This document shows, piece after piece, positions 24,410 to 31,812 of a stretch of DNA of 61,086 nucleotides; the first letter of the stretch is position 1, and each line of letters starts with the position of its first letter. The position numbers were made by a program, and so were the translations under genes. The notes under the pieces are model-generated. The model searched no databases. It saw nothing but the letters and a program-made list of their open reading frames with translations, and had not been told where the DNA came from. The DNA is taken from assembly GCA_944321965.1 (NCBI GenBank), contig CALUNH010000013.1:1-61086 (forward strand), in the 5' to 3' direction. Origin of the DNA: an uncultured Alistipes sp. (GTDB taxonomy: Bacteria > Bacteroidota > Bacteroidia > Bacteroidales > Rikenellaceae).

Positions 24410-25402
24410 ATGAAAAATGCAGTTACCCTCTTTTCCGAATTGGGCGAGCGCCTGGGCGCGTTCGGTGAAGACGCCGCCTCGCGGGCGGTTGTCGGGGCGG
24501 CTCACGCCGCGAACGGCTGGTTCCAGCCGGAGGAGATCGTGCGTGCGGTGCGGACGCTGGCCGACGGGATGCTGCGCCGCGAGCGGCTCGCAGCGTGGGT
24601 GGCGGCCTACCCGTGGTTGCAACAGCCGCACAGGTTGCGCAACGTGCTGGTTGTCATGGCGGGGAATATCCCGTTGGTGGGTTTTTTCGACCTGCTGTGC
24701 GTGTTGGTCGGCGGCCACCGCTGCCTGGTCAAACCCTCGGCCAAGGACCGCGTGCTGATGGAGTATGTGGTGGCGCAGCTCCGGGCGATCGATCCTTCTG
24801 TGGCGGTTGCCTTCTACGAGGAGGGCATGGCGGTCGATGCCGTGATCGCCACGGGCAGCGACAATGCCAACCGCTATTTCCGGTCGCACTATGCCGGAAT
24901 CCCCTCGCTGCTGCGGGGGGGCCGCCAGTCGGTTGCGGTGCTTTCGGGTTCCGAGACGCCGGAGCAATGGGCAGCCCTGTCGGACGACATCTGGGCCTAT
25001 TCCGGACTGGGCTGCCGCAGCGTGTCGCTGCTGTTCCTTCCGAAAGGTCTTGAACCGGCGCTTGAGATGCCGCGTGTAAATGCCAAATATCGAAATAATT
25101 ACCTCCAGCAAAAGGCGCTGCTGGAGATGCAGGGCACGCCCTTTGTTGACCTGGGGTCGGCGGTGCTGGTCGAGCAGCGCGCCTTCCCGAATGCCCTGAG
25201 CCGGATCGCCTGCACGCATTACGACTCGTTGGAGGAGGTTGCGGCGTGGTTGTCGGAGCATGACGACGAGCTGCAGTGCGTCGTCACGGAGTGCCTGCCC
25301 CACAGCCGCCGGGCCGCCTTCGGACAGGCCCAGTCCCCGTCGCTGACCGACTATCCCGACGACCGCGACGTGATTGCCTGGCTGGCGACCCTGGCTGGCT
25401 GA
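24410..25402 (+). CDS. LuxC-like acyl-CoA reductase family protein
   Basis: This 330-residue protein belongs by appearance to the acyl-CoA reductase (LuxC) family, an aldehyde-dehydrogenase-like fold that reduces an acyl thioester to an aldehyde. Recognisable pieces are VMAGNIPLVGFFDLLCVLVG, HRCLVKPSAKDRVLMEYVVA, ATGSDNANRYFRSHYAGIPS and WAYSGLGCRSVSLLFLP, where the Cys is the likely nucleophile. It is shorter than full LuxC and is a common lone gene in Bacteroidales. I chose the ATG at 24410 because a promoter lies directly upstream; an upstream in-frame extension overlaps the integrase gene and looks non-coding. The substrate is unknown. It may be co-transcribed with the next gene, 40 nt away. 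Confidence 0.8.
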   Translation: MKNAVTLFSELGERLGAFGEDAASRAVVGAAHAANGWFQPEEIVRAVRTLADGMLRRERLAAWVAAYPWLQQPHRLRNVLVVMAGNIPLVGFFDLLCVLVGGHRCLVKPSAKDRVLMEYVVAQLRAIDPSVAVAFYEEGMAVDAVIATGSDNANRYFRSHYAGIPSLLRGGRQSVAVLSGSETPEQWAALSDDIWAYSGLGCRSVSLLFLPKGLEPALEMPRVNAKYRNNYLQQKALLEMQGTPFVDLGSAVLVEQRAFPNALSRIACTHYDSLEEVAAWLSEHDDELQCVVTECLPHSRRAAFGQAQSPSLTDYPDDRDVIAWLATLAG

Positions 25403-25408
25403 AAAATG

Positions 25409-25416
25409 TTATCTTT
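25409..25416 (+). promoter_or_regulatory. -7 element before the pRiA4b ORF-3-like gene
   Basis: TATCTTTG matches TAnnTTTG and ends 26 nt before the ATG at 25443. It would serve the small ORF-3-like gene and probably miaA. Confidence 0.5.
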
Positions 25417-25442
25417 GTAAAAGGATTGAAAAAATTACTGCG

Positions 25443-25958
25443 ATGTCGATGGTTTTCCGTTTCCGGATGTTGAGCGACGAGAACGACAGTTTCTTGCGCG
25501 ATTACGAGGTGATGTACGACAGCACTTTGCTTGATTTTCACCGTTTTATCCTGCAGTCGCTCGAATACGAGGATTGCATGGCTTCGTTTTTCACGGCGGA
25601 CGAGCGCTGGGAGAAACTGCGTGAGTTTACGTTGATGGATATGGGCGACGGTTCGGGGTACGCTCCCGAGACGATGGATCGGGTGACGCTCGGACAGTTG
25701 ATCCATCGCCACCGCGACCGGTTGATCTACCTGTTCGACCTCTTCGGCGACCGGGCCTATTACCTGGAGCTGACGGGTGTCTGCGAGGCGGACCCCGGGG
25801 CTACTTATCCGCGTGAGATCTTCGCGCGGGCCGAGGCTCCGGACCAGTACGATCCCCGGAAGAACCGCTACGACGAGGAGGAGGAATCGGCCTTCGACGA
25901 GGTGATGGGCGAGTTCAAGGATTTCGAGGGGGACGACAGCTACGACGATGAATACTAA
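25443..25958 (+). CDS. Plasmid pRiA4b ORF-3-like protein
   Basis: This 171-residue, very acidic cytoplasmic protein has no signal peptide or membrane segment. The pattern VFRFRMLSDENDSFLRDYEV, then LDFHRFILQSLEYEDCMASF and LIYLFDLFGDRAYYLELTGV, is typical of the pRiA4b ORF-3 family, found next to miaA in many Bacteroidetes; its function is unknown. The C-terminal 30 residues are Asp/Glu-rich (DEEEESAFDEVMGEFKDFEG). I chose the ATG at 25443 just downstream of a promoter. The stop overlaps the miaA start by 11 nt, so the two are translationally linked. Confidence 0.8.
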   Translation: MSMVFRFRMLSDENDSFLRDYEVMYDSTLLDFHRFILQSLEYEDCMASFFTADERWEKLREFTLMDMGDGSGYAPETMDRVTLGQLIHRHRDRLIYLFDLFGDRAYYLELTGVCEADPGATYPREIFARAEAPDQYDPRKNRYDEEEESAFDEVMGEFKDFEGDDSYDDEY

Positions 25959-26853
25959 GCGGCTGTTGGTGATTGTCGGGCCGACGGGTTCGGGCAAGAC
26001 GGATCTGAGTATCCGTCTGGCGCAGCATTACGGGGCTCCGATCCTTTCGACCGATTCGCGTCAGTTCTACCGGGGGATGCCGATCGGTACGGCCCAGCCC
26101 GATGCGGAACAGTTGCAAGCCGCAGAGCATCATTTCATTGCTTCGCATGATATCAAGGATAACTTGAGCTGCGGGGCGTATGCCGTCCAGGCGTTGTCGT
26201 GCCTGGAACGACTGTTTGCCACACATGACTGGGTTGTGGCGGTCGGAGGTTCGGGCCTCTACGTGAAGGCCCTGTGCGAGGGGATGGATGATCTTCCGCA
26301 GGCGGATCCGGCGTTGCGTGCCGAACTGAGTCGGCGTCTCAAAACCGAGGGGGTCGATGCCTTGGCCGCGGAGCTTCAGAGGCTCGATCCGTTTTATTAC
26401 GAGGCGGTTGACCGCAAGAATCCGGCCCGGGTTGTGCGGGCGCTGGAGGTGTGCCTGCAGACCGGACGCCCCTACTCCGAACAGCGTTCCGGGAAGCGCA
26501 CTCCCCGACCGTTCGGGTTCGTGAAGGTGGGGATCGACCTTCCGCGCGAGGAGCTTTACGAGCGGATCGACCGCCGGGTGGACCGCATGTTGGCCGACGG
26601 ATTGGAGGCTGAAGCGCGAGCGCTCTACCCCTACCGGTCGCTGAATGCCCTGCAGACGGTGGGTTACCGGGAGTTTTTTGATTATTTTGAGGGCCGGACG
26701 AGTTACGAGGAGGCGGTAGCGTTGATCAAGCGGAATTCGCGGCGTTATGCCAAGCGGCAGCTCACGTGGTTCCGGCGGGATGGTGAGATCCGGTGGTTTT
26801 CGCCGTGGGACGACGCGGCGATCATTGCCAGTGTGGATTCGGCGGTTGTTTGA
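25948..26853 (+). CDS. miaA: tRNA dimethylallyltransferase
   Basis: This 301-residue enzyme transfers a dimethylallyl group from dimethylallyl diphosphate to N6 of A37 in tRNAs that read codons starting with U. The P-loop GPTGSGKT is at residues 11-18. The diagnostic STDSRQFYRGMPIGTAQP motif, VVAVGGSGLYVKALCEG and the C-terminal FKRR-like segment (ALIKRNSRRYAKRQLTWFRR) are all present. The length is normal. A substrate-type tRNA, tRNA-Leu(UAA), is encoded 155 nt downstream. Confidence 0.97.
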   Translation: MNTKRLLVIVGPTGSGKTDLSIRLAQHYGAPILSTDSRQFYRGMPIGTAQPDAEQLQAAEHHFIASHDIKDNLSCGAYAVQALSCLERLFATHDWVVAVGGSGLYVKALCEGMDDLPQADPALRAELSRRLKTEGVDALAAELQRLDPFYYEAVDRKNPARVVRALEVCLQTGRPYSEQRSGKRTPRPFGFVKVGIDLPREELYERIDRRVDRMLADGLEAEARALYPYRSLNALQTVGYREFFDYFEGRTSYEEAVALIKRNSRRYAKRQLTWFRRDGEIRWFSPWDDAAIIASVDSAVV

Positions 26854-26869
26854 GTGCCGGGATTCGGGT

Positions 26870-26913
26870 GGGATCTTGGCGGGATCCGGATGGGATCTTG
26901 GCGGGATCCGGAT
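26870..26913 (+). repeat. Two exact 22-bp tandem units
   Basis: Two identical units starting GGGATCTTGGCGGGATCC lie head to tail at 26870-26891 and 26892-26913, between miaA and the tRNA promoter. The repeat is short and could expand or contract by slippage. No function is evident. Confidence 0.85.
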
Positions 26914-26949
26914 GGTTTTGGTCTGCACTTCGATGAAAAGGGACTGGAT

Positions 26950-26981
26950 TTTGGCAAATCCGGAATAATTTTCTAATTTTG
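26950..26981 (+). promoter_or_regulatory. Promoter of tRNA-Leu
   Basis: TTTG at 26950-26953 and TAATTTTG at 26974-26981 are spaced by exactly 20 nt, a full match to the Bacteroidetes primary-sigma consensus. Transcription should start near 26988, about 20 nt before the mature tRNA. Confidence 0.75.
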
Positions 26982-27007
26982 CGGATGTCTTTTGCGAAAA
27001 GGGCTGC

Positions 27008-27093
27008 GCCCGGATGGTGGAATCGGTAGACACGCCGGACTTAAAATCCTGTGGCCAGTAATGGCCGTGCCGGTTCGATCCCGGCTCCGGGTA
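27008..27093 (+). tRNA. tRNA-Leu (anticodon UAA)
   Basis: The sequence folds as a class II tRNA. The acceptor stem GCCCGGA pairs with TCCGGGT (27086-27092). The D-loop region carries the TGGAATCGGTAGAC signature. The anticodon loop CTTAAAA has UAA at 27042-27044. A long variable arm (GGCCAGTAATGGCC) follows, then the T arm GCCGG-TTCGATC-CCGGC. The 3' CCA is not encoded. It reads UUA and probably UUG codons and is a likely target of the MiaA encoded just upstream. Confidence 0.95.
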
Positions 27094-27098
27094 CCGGT

Positions 27099-27141
27099 AA
27101 AATCGCTTAATTTGTTGATACAGACAGATTAAGCGATTTTT
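27099..27141 (+). terminator. Terminator of tRNA-Leu
   Basis: A 13-bp perfect stem (AAAATCGCTTAAT at 27099-27111 with ATTAAGCGATTTT at 27128-27140) is followed by a short T-run. It begins 6 nt after the tRNA. Confidence 0.85.
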
Positions 27142-27290
27142 ATTTACACCTTTCCTGTTTCCTTTTGGTGTAGGAACAGATATTCTGCCGATTCGTCCCG
27201 GAAGGGGTGATGATTTCCGGACAACATACCCTTTTCGGCAGACTGGAGGCGAATCTGACCTCCGGATGAAGCAAATCTCCGGATTTTTCG

Positions 27291-27298
27291 TATCTTTA
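27291..27298 (+). promoter_or_regulatory. -7-like element before the BACON lipoprotein gene
   Basis: TATCTTTA differs from TAnnTTTG only at the last base. It would give a leader of about 200 nt before the ATG at 27508. Apart from this I see nothing functional between 27142 and 27507. Confidence 0.35.
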
Positions 27299-27507
27299 CA
27301 AAAATTATAAAAGGTTGAATTATCGTCATAACTGGTGAAAGTGTTCCGTTATTCTTGAAAAAGCAGGATCCTGGCGATTCCCGCCGAGCGTTCATTTGAC
27401 GGGGAATGCCATATTCCGAAACTTTTGTTTGGATCAATGGACGGCTCCGCACTTTCCTTTCTTTTACAACCGCATCCGGGGAGCGGGATGCCGAACGAAT
27501 CAGAATT

Positions 27508-28653
27508 ATGAAGCGATTTTACGCATGGCTGCTTGTCCTGACGACAGTAGCTTTCGCCGCCTGTGACAGTGGCAGCGATAAGGAGGCCGGATCCGACATC
27601 CAGTTGGCTCCGGGGGTCTCGAAAAACCTCACGCTTTACGCCGATCAGACCTCTGCAGCCGACGGGGATATCTCGTTCACCACGACGGGACCGTGGCGGG
27701 CCACGATTGCCGAGACACGTTCCGAAGTCGACTGGATCACACTTTCGTCCGACCATGGCGATGCGGCGGGTGATTATACGATCCGGATCACGCTTGGCGT
27801 GAATACTTCGGGTGCCGACCGCAAAGCGATCATTACCATCGAGTGCGGAGCAACGAAGATCACGATTACCGTCGAGCAGAAGGCGACGACTGCCGAAGGA
27901 GAAATTCCCGGTGAAGGCGGAGGCGTGGTTCCCGATACTCCGGAGAAACTCGTTGCGCAGATTCTCTACAGCTATGAAGATTCTTCCTATCAGGAGCGTG
28001 AGACGATCGATTTCACCTACGATGCTCTGAACCGGCTTGTGGAGGTCGAAGACGTCTGTACGGAAAACGGGAGCAAGAGCGATTCGCGGAAGTTCCTGTA
28101 CGAATACGGCGACGGGGTCATCAACGTTACGACGGTTTACTCTTCGAAAGACAACTCTTTCAAGGATGAGTCGGAGAGCTATACGGCCTATTTGAACGAG
28201 GCCGGTTATGTTATCCGTGCCGTGTGGAGTGACGGATCGACGAATACTTATACCTACGACAAGGCCAATCGGCTGATTCGCGTCGATTCAGACGGCGAGC
28301 GGGAGGAGTATGTGTGGGAAAACGGCAATCTGGTGGAGTCGCGCTACTATTATGATAAGAATGGGAGTCAGCCCTATAGCACCAACACATATGCCTATTG
28401 CGAGGATGAACTTCGGGAGAATCTCGACTTTTACTACGACTTCTTCTCCTGGGATGAAGAGTTGGGACTGCTGGGGCGTCTCGGGGTCCTGAACCGCAAC
28501 CGGCTGAAATCGGTTCGCAGCCAGGACGGCAAGGACGATCTCGACGTTACCTACACGCTCGATTCCGAGGGGTACGTGACGAAGTATTCGCAACAGTACT
28601 CGCCTACTTCGACCCCGCGTGTTTACACCGTCACCTACACGGCGGCGAAGTAA
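27508..28653 (+). CDS. Lipoprotein with BACON-like and YD/DUF4595-like repeats
   Basis: This 381-residue lipoprotein (lipobox VAFAAC) is probably on the cell surface. Residues about 45-135 resemble a BACON beta-sandwich (SFTTTGPWRATIAE, VDWITLSSDHGDAAGDYTIR, RKAIITIECGATKITITVEQ), a domain common at the base of Bacteroidetes surface proteins. Residues about 155-380 contain YD-type strand repeats (DFTYDALNRLVEVE, NTYTYDKANRLIRVDSDGER, VTYTLDSEGYVTKYSQQY), as in DUF4595-like barrels. No enzyme motif is seen, and the function is unknown. It is a single-gene unit with its own terminator at 28691. Confidence 0.75.
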   Translation: MKRFYAWLLVLTTVAFAACDSGSDKEAGSDIQLAPGVSKNLTLYADQTSAADGDISFTTTGPWRATIAETRSEVDWITLSSDHGDAAGDYTIRITLGVNTSGADRKAIITIECGATKITITVEQKATTAEGEIPGEGGGVVPDTPEKLVAQILYSYEDSSYQERETIDFTYDALNRLVEVEDVCTENGSKSDSRKFLYEYGDGVINVTTVYSSKDNSFKDESESYTAYLNEAGYVIRAVWSDGSTNTYTYDKANRLIRVDSDGEREEYVWENGNLVESRYYYDKNGSQPYSTNTYAYCEDELRENLDFYYDFFSWDEELGLLGRLGVLNRNRLKSVRSQDGKDDLDVTYTLDSEGYVTKYSQQYSPTSTPRVYTVTYTAAK

Positions 28654-28690
28654 TTCCCGCGAGTGAGCGGGCATCAGCCATATCCGTTGA

Positions 28691-28723
28691 AAACCGGGAG
28701 AGTCGCAACGCTCCCGGTTTTTT
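28691..28723 (+). terminator. Terminator between convergent genes
   Basis: AAACCGGGAG (28691-28700) pairs with CTCCCGGTTT (28711-28720) around a 10-nt loop, followed by T residues. It may also act on the - strand for the convergent gene ending at 28780, although the T-run is shorter there. Confidence 0.85.
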
Positions 28724-28779
28724 CTTTCCGATACGATGCCATCGGACGGAACAGCCTTCCCGGCCGTTCTGCCGGTCGA

Positions 28780-29286
28780 TTACTCGCCGCGGATGAACAT
28801 CCGCCCGGAATTGATCGTCAGCCGATGGAAGGCCCGGACAAAGTCGGCGCCCAGCGATCCGACGGTGAGCAGCGTGGCGGGCCGTATGCCCGAAACCGGG
28901 ATGGAGTCGGCCACGATCGTCAGCCCGACCTCCGCGGCATAATGCTCCGAGACGAAGCAGCCGAACGGGCAGCCCGTGTCGAAGATGACGTCGCGTTCAG
29001 GTCCGTTCACCTCGACGGGGATGTAGAGATGGTGGCCGCGGCCGACCGCTTCGCATTTCATCGGCACGGTTACGGTGTGGCCGGGCCGATCGAGACGCGG
29101 TGCGGGCACGTCGGCCAATGCGTTGCCGATGCGCTCGATGAAGACCAGCCCGAAATAGGATTCGAACGGGAGGGACTTTTCAAGCACCCGCACCAGATCA
29201 CCGGCGGCGGCTCCGGCGGGGGCATACAGCCCCAGATTCAGCAGGTTCATGGCCCGCAGCGCCCTCCGGAGTTTCGAAAGTTTCAT
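28780..29286 (-). CDS. Retropepsin-like aspartyl protease domain protein
   Basis: This 168-residue protein has a D-T-G catalytic motif (VIFDTGCPFGCFVSEHYAAE, about residues 100-119) preceded by YIPVEVNG and followed by LLTVGSLGADFVRAFHRLTI. These are the hallmarks of single-domain pepsin/retropepsin-type folds, which act as dimers. The N-terminal 60 residues look helical and TPR-like, with no obvious signal peptide. Relatives are often longer, with more TPR repeats, so this may be a truncated version. It starts 14 nt after the outer-membrane barrel gene and is probably co-transcribed with it. The substrate is unknown. Confidence 0.7.
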   Translation of the reverse strand: MKLSKLRRALRAMNLLNLGLYAPAGAAAGDLVRVLEKSLPFESYFGLVFIERIGNALADVPAPRLDRPGHTVTVPMKCEAVGRGHHLYIPVEVNGPERDVIFDTGCPFGCFVSEHYAAEVGLTIVADSIPVSGIRPATLLTVGSLGADFVRAFHRLTINSGRMFIRGE

Positions 29287-29300
29287 GGTATCCTGTGGGT

Positions 29301-31622
29301 TTAGTGTCCGAATCGTGAGGTGTCGACCTCCTTATGCTTGCGCTCCTTGTAGCCGCCGAAGCGGTAGGAGAAGTGGACGGTCGCGGTGCGCGTGTAGCGC
29401 TGTGCGCCCATGTCGAGCCACTGCCCGCGGTAGCGGACCTTTGTATTGGGCATTCCGCTGTCGAAGAGGTCGTTGCAGCGCACGGAAAGGGTTGCGCGGC
29501 CCCGGTCGAAAGTCCACTTCACGGCGGCATCGGCCGACCCGAGCGGTTCGATGTCGAAGGTGCCCTGAATGGCTCCCGACTGGAAGAAACCGTTTACTTC
29601 GAGGTCGAGGGCGGGCTTGCGGCTCAGGTGTAAGGTGTTCACGAGCCGGGCGATGCCGACCCACTTCGAGCGGTCGAACGACATGTCGTGGAACGGGTCA
29701 CACCGCTGCCGCATCCGCATTCCCGTGAGGGTCAGCCGCGAGTCGAGCCATTTGCCGATCCGGAACGGGACGACGGCGTTGGCGCCCCACTGCCGGTTGA
29801 AGTTCCAGTTGAGCGACTGGTAGATAAGTGCGAGACGGTCAGAGGATTGCCAGGCGGCCTGCACGAAGTGGTCGGGCCGTTCGTTCCAGAAGAGGACGAA
29901 GATATACTTCTGGCGGTAGATGTAGACGGCCTGCGCCTCGTAGCTGCGCGAAGGGCGGAGTCCCGACGTGCCGTGGATCTCCGAATAGCCGTCGATGTAG
30001 GAGACGGCGCCCTGCATCTCCCAATAGGCGGGATACTCCTTGTCTGACGAAAAATTGAGCTGGAGGATATGCCGCTCGGAGGGCATCCAGTTCAGCGACG
30101 CCTGCGGATAGAGCGACCGGTTTTCGTAGTCGCCCAGCCGGTAATACTCCCCGGCGAGCGAGGCCGTGAAACCCACCTTCCCGAACTGGCGGCCGAATCC
30201 CGCATAGAGGCTCGCGGTGTATTCGTCGAGCCGTGCGTCGGTGTCGGATGTTGCGGGTGTGCCTTCGAGTACGGTGTAGTGCTGCCAGTCGTGCGAACGG
30301 GCGAAGGCAAAGGCGCCGCCGGCTGTCAGTTCCCAGCCCGAGTCGAAGGCGTGGCGTTCGTCGATGGTGGCATTCAGCCGGTCGATGCGCTGCCCCGAGC
30401 CGATGTCGAAGGCCGTCGACGAACCGTCGGCGTAGTTGTTCGTCAGGTTCGAACGCTCGGGGCTGTCGTAATGGGTGTAGTCGAGACCGAGGTCGAGACC
30501 GAATGCCGAGGTGTAGCGCAGCGCGAGGTTGTGCAGTGATTGGTCGCTCAATTTCTTCGAAAGCGAGCTGACGTAGGTTCCCGTCGAGCGGGAGAGTCCG
30601 TCGGTATTGGGCGAAAACGAGGCGGTGTAGGCGGCGCTTACCCTGCCCCGCTGCTTTGGGGCATACTCGACGGCGGCGCGCAGCCGGTGGCTCCACCCTT
30701 CGCCCGTCATCCATTCGTCCTGCCGGATGTCGTACTGTTGTCCTTCGAAGGTGTGTAGCGAACGGAGGTCGAAACTCGACAGCTCCTTGCTCCGGGCTGC
30801 CGAACAGGTAACGTCGGCCGACCATTTCGGGGATGTGAGGACGAAGTTGCCGCCCGCATCGTAGGTGTCGTACCAGCGGTTCGTGTAGTTGGCATGGACT
30901 TCGCCCGAGAAGGCCGTCTCGTGGCTGCGGCGCAGCACGACGTTGATCGCCGCCCCGCGGACGTGGTACTGCGGCGGGGCGCTGAACATCACCTCGGCCT
31001 TCTCGACCCGCTCGACGGGGGTCGAACGCAGCAGCGCGGCCAGCTGTTCTGCGGTCATCGTCGAGGGGCGGCCGTTCAGGATTACCGTGACGGACGACGC
31101 CCCGGCCAGCGTCAGTGCGCCGTCCTGCTCCGCAACGCCCGGCAGCCGCGTCAGGGCTTCGTAGGCGTTGTTCACGGCCTGCCCCTCGACCAGTCGGCCG
31201 AGGTCGTAGTCGAGCCTCCCCTGTTCGACCTTCACGACGGGACGTTCGCCCTCGACCATCACGGCATCAACGGCCGTGGCTGCTTCCGTCAGGCGGATGT
31301 CCCCCAGGTCGGGACGGTCGGACTCCAAGACGCGGATTTCATAGGCCAGATGCTGGATCTGCAGCCGGTAGGGACGTACGGCGGATCGGATTTCGAAGCG
31401 TCCGTCCGCCCCCGAGGCGACGGCGTCGAGATAGACCGAGTCGCGGTCGAACAGCACGACGGCAGCACCCGCGACGGGTGCGTCCGACGGGTCGAGGATC
31501 CGCCCGCGGATGACGGCATCGGAAGGCGTGTTTGTTTGAGTGGGAGTTTGGGCTTTGGCGGTGGCGAAGGTCAGCAGGATCACCACCGGGATCAGAAGTG
31601 TGGACAGCCAGTTATTCTTCAT
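29301..31622 (-). CDS. TonB-receptor-like outer-membrane beta-barrel protein
   Basis: This 773-residue protein has a signal peptide ending near ATAKA, a carboxypeptidase-regulatory-like domain (about 38-115, IRGRILDPSDAPVAGAAVVL), a plug-like segment (about 135-215, AYEALTRLPGVAEQDGALTL, VERVEKAEVMFSAPPQYHVR) and a C-terminal barrel of the OMP_b-brl_3 type (about 380-773). It differs from SusC proteins by its shorter length, the lack of an STN domain and the absence of a SusD partner. It probably transports or binds a small ligand or peptide. The adjacent retropepsin-like gene is in the same operon. Confidence 0.82.
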   Translation of the reverse strand: MKNNWLSTLLIPVVILLTFATAKAQTPTQTNTPSDAVIRGRILDPSDAPVAGAAVVLFDRDSVYLDAVASGADGRFEIRSAVRPYRLQIQHLAYEIRVLESDRPDLGDIRLTEAATAVDAVMVEGERPVVKVEQGRLDYDLGRLVEGQAVNNAYEALTRLPGVAEQDGALTLAGASSVTVILNGRPSTMTAEQLAALLRSTPVERVEKAEVMFSAPPQYHVRGAAINVVLRRSHETAFSGEVHANYTNRWYDTYDAGGNFVLTSPKWSADVTCSAARSKELSSFDLRSLHTFEGQQYDIRQDEWMTGEGWSHRLRAAVEYAPKQRGRVSAAYTASFSPNTDGLSRSTGTYVSSLSKKLSDQSLHNLALRYTSAFGLDLGLDYTHYDSPERSNLTNNYADGSSTAFDIGSGQRIDRLNATIDERHAFDSGWELTAGGAFAFARSHDWQHYTVLEGTPATSDTDARLDEYTASLYAGFGRQFGKVGFTASLAGEYYRLGDYENRSLYPQASLNWMPSERHILQLNFSSDKEYPAYWEMQGAVSYIDGYSEIHGTSGLRPSRSYEAQAVYIYRQKYIFVLFWNERPDHFVQAAWQSSDRLALIYQSLNWNFNRQWGANAVVPFRIGKWLDSRLTLTGMRMRQRCDPFHDMSFDRSKWVGIARLVNTLHLSRKPALDLEVNGFFQSGAIQGTFDIEPLGSADAAVKWTFDRGRATLSVRCNDLFDSGMPNTKVRYRGQWLDMGAQRYTRTATVHFSYRFGGYKERKHKEVDTSRFGH

Positions 31623-31657
31623 GGTTTTGCGATTTTCGAAGGAGTTGCTTCGTATCG

Positions 31658-31665
31658 CAAAGTTA
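31658..31665 (-). promoter_or_regulatory. -7 element for the outer-membrane barrel gene
   Basis: TAACTTTG on the - strand matches TAnnTTTG. Transcription would start near 31651, giving a leader of about 29 nt before the ATG at 31622. The -33 match is weak. Confidence 0.5.
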
Positions 31666-31812
31666 CCACCGAACAGGCCTTACCGGTGCAATCCGGATCT
31701 TACCCGATAAACCGTATCAAGCTGATTCCCAATGAGCATGTTCAAGAAAAATCTTACTTTGCCCCCGAAATACCTTACCCGGCTTCGCGCACCCACCCCC
31801 GCCGGCATTCAT

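Noticed and set aside
27008-27093. The tRNA-Leu 3' end as an integration site
   Set aside because: No direct repeat of the tRNA 3' end was found elsewhere in the window.
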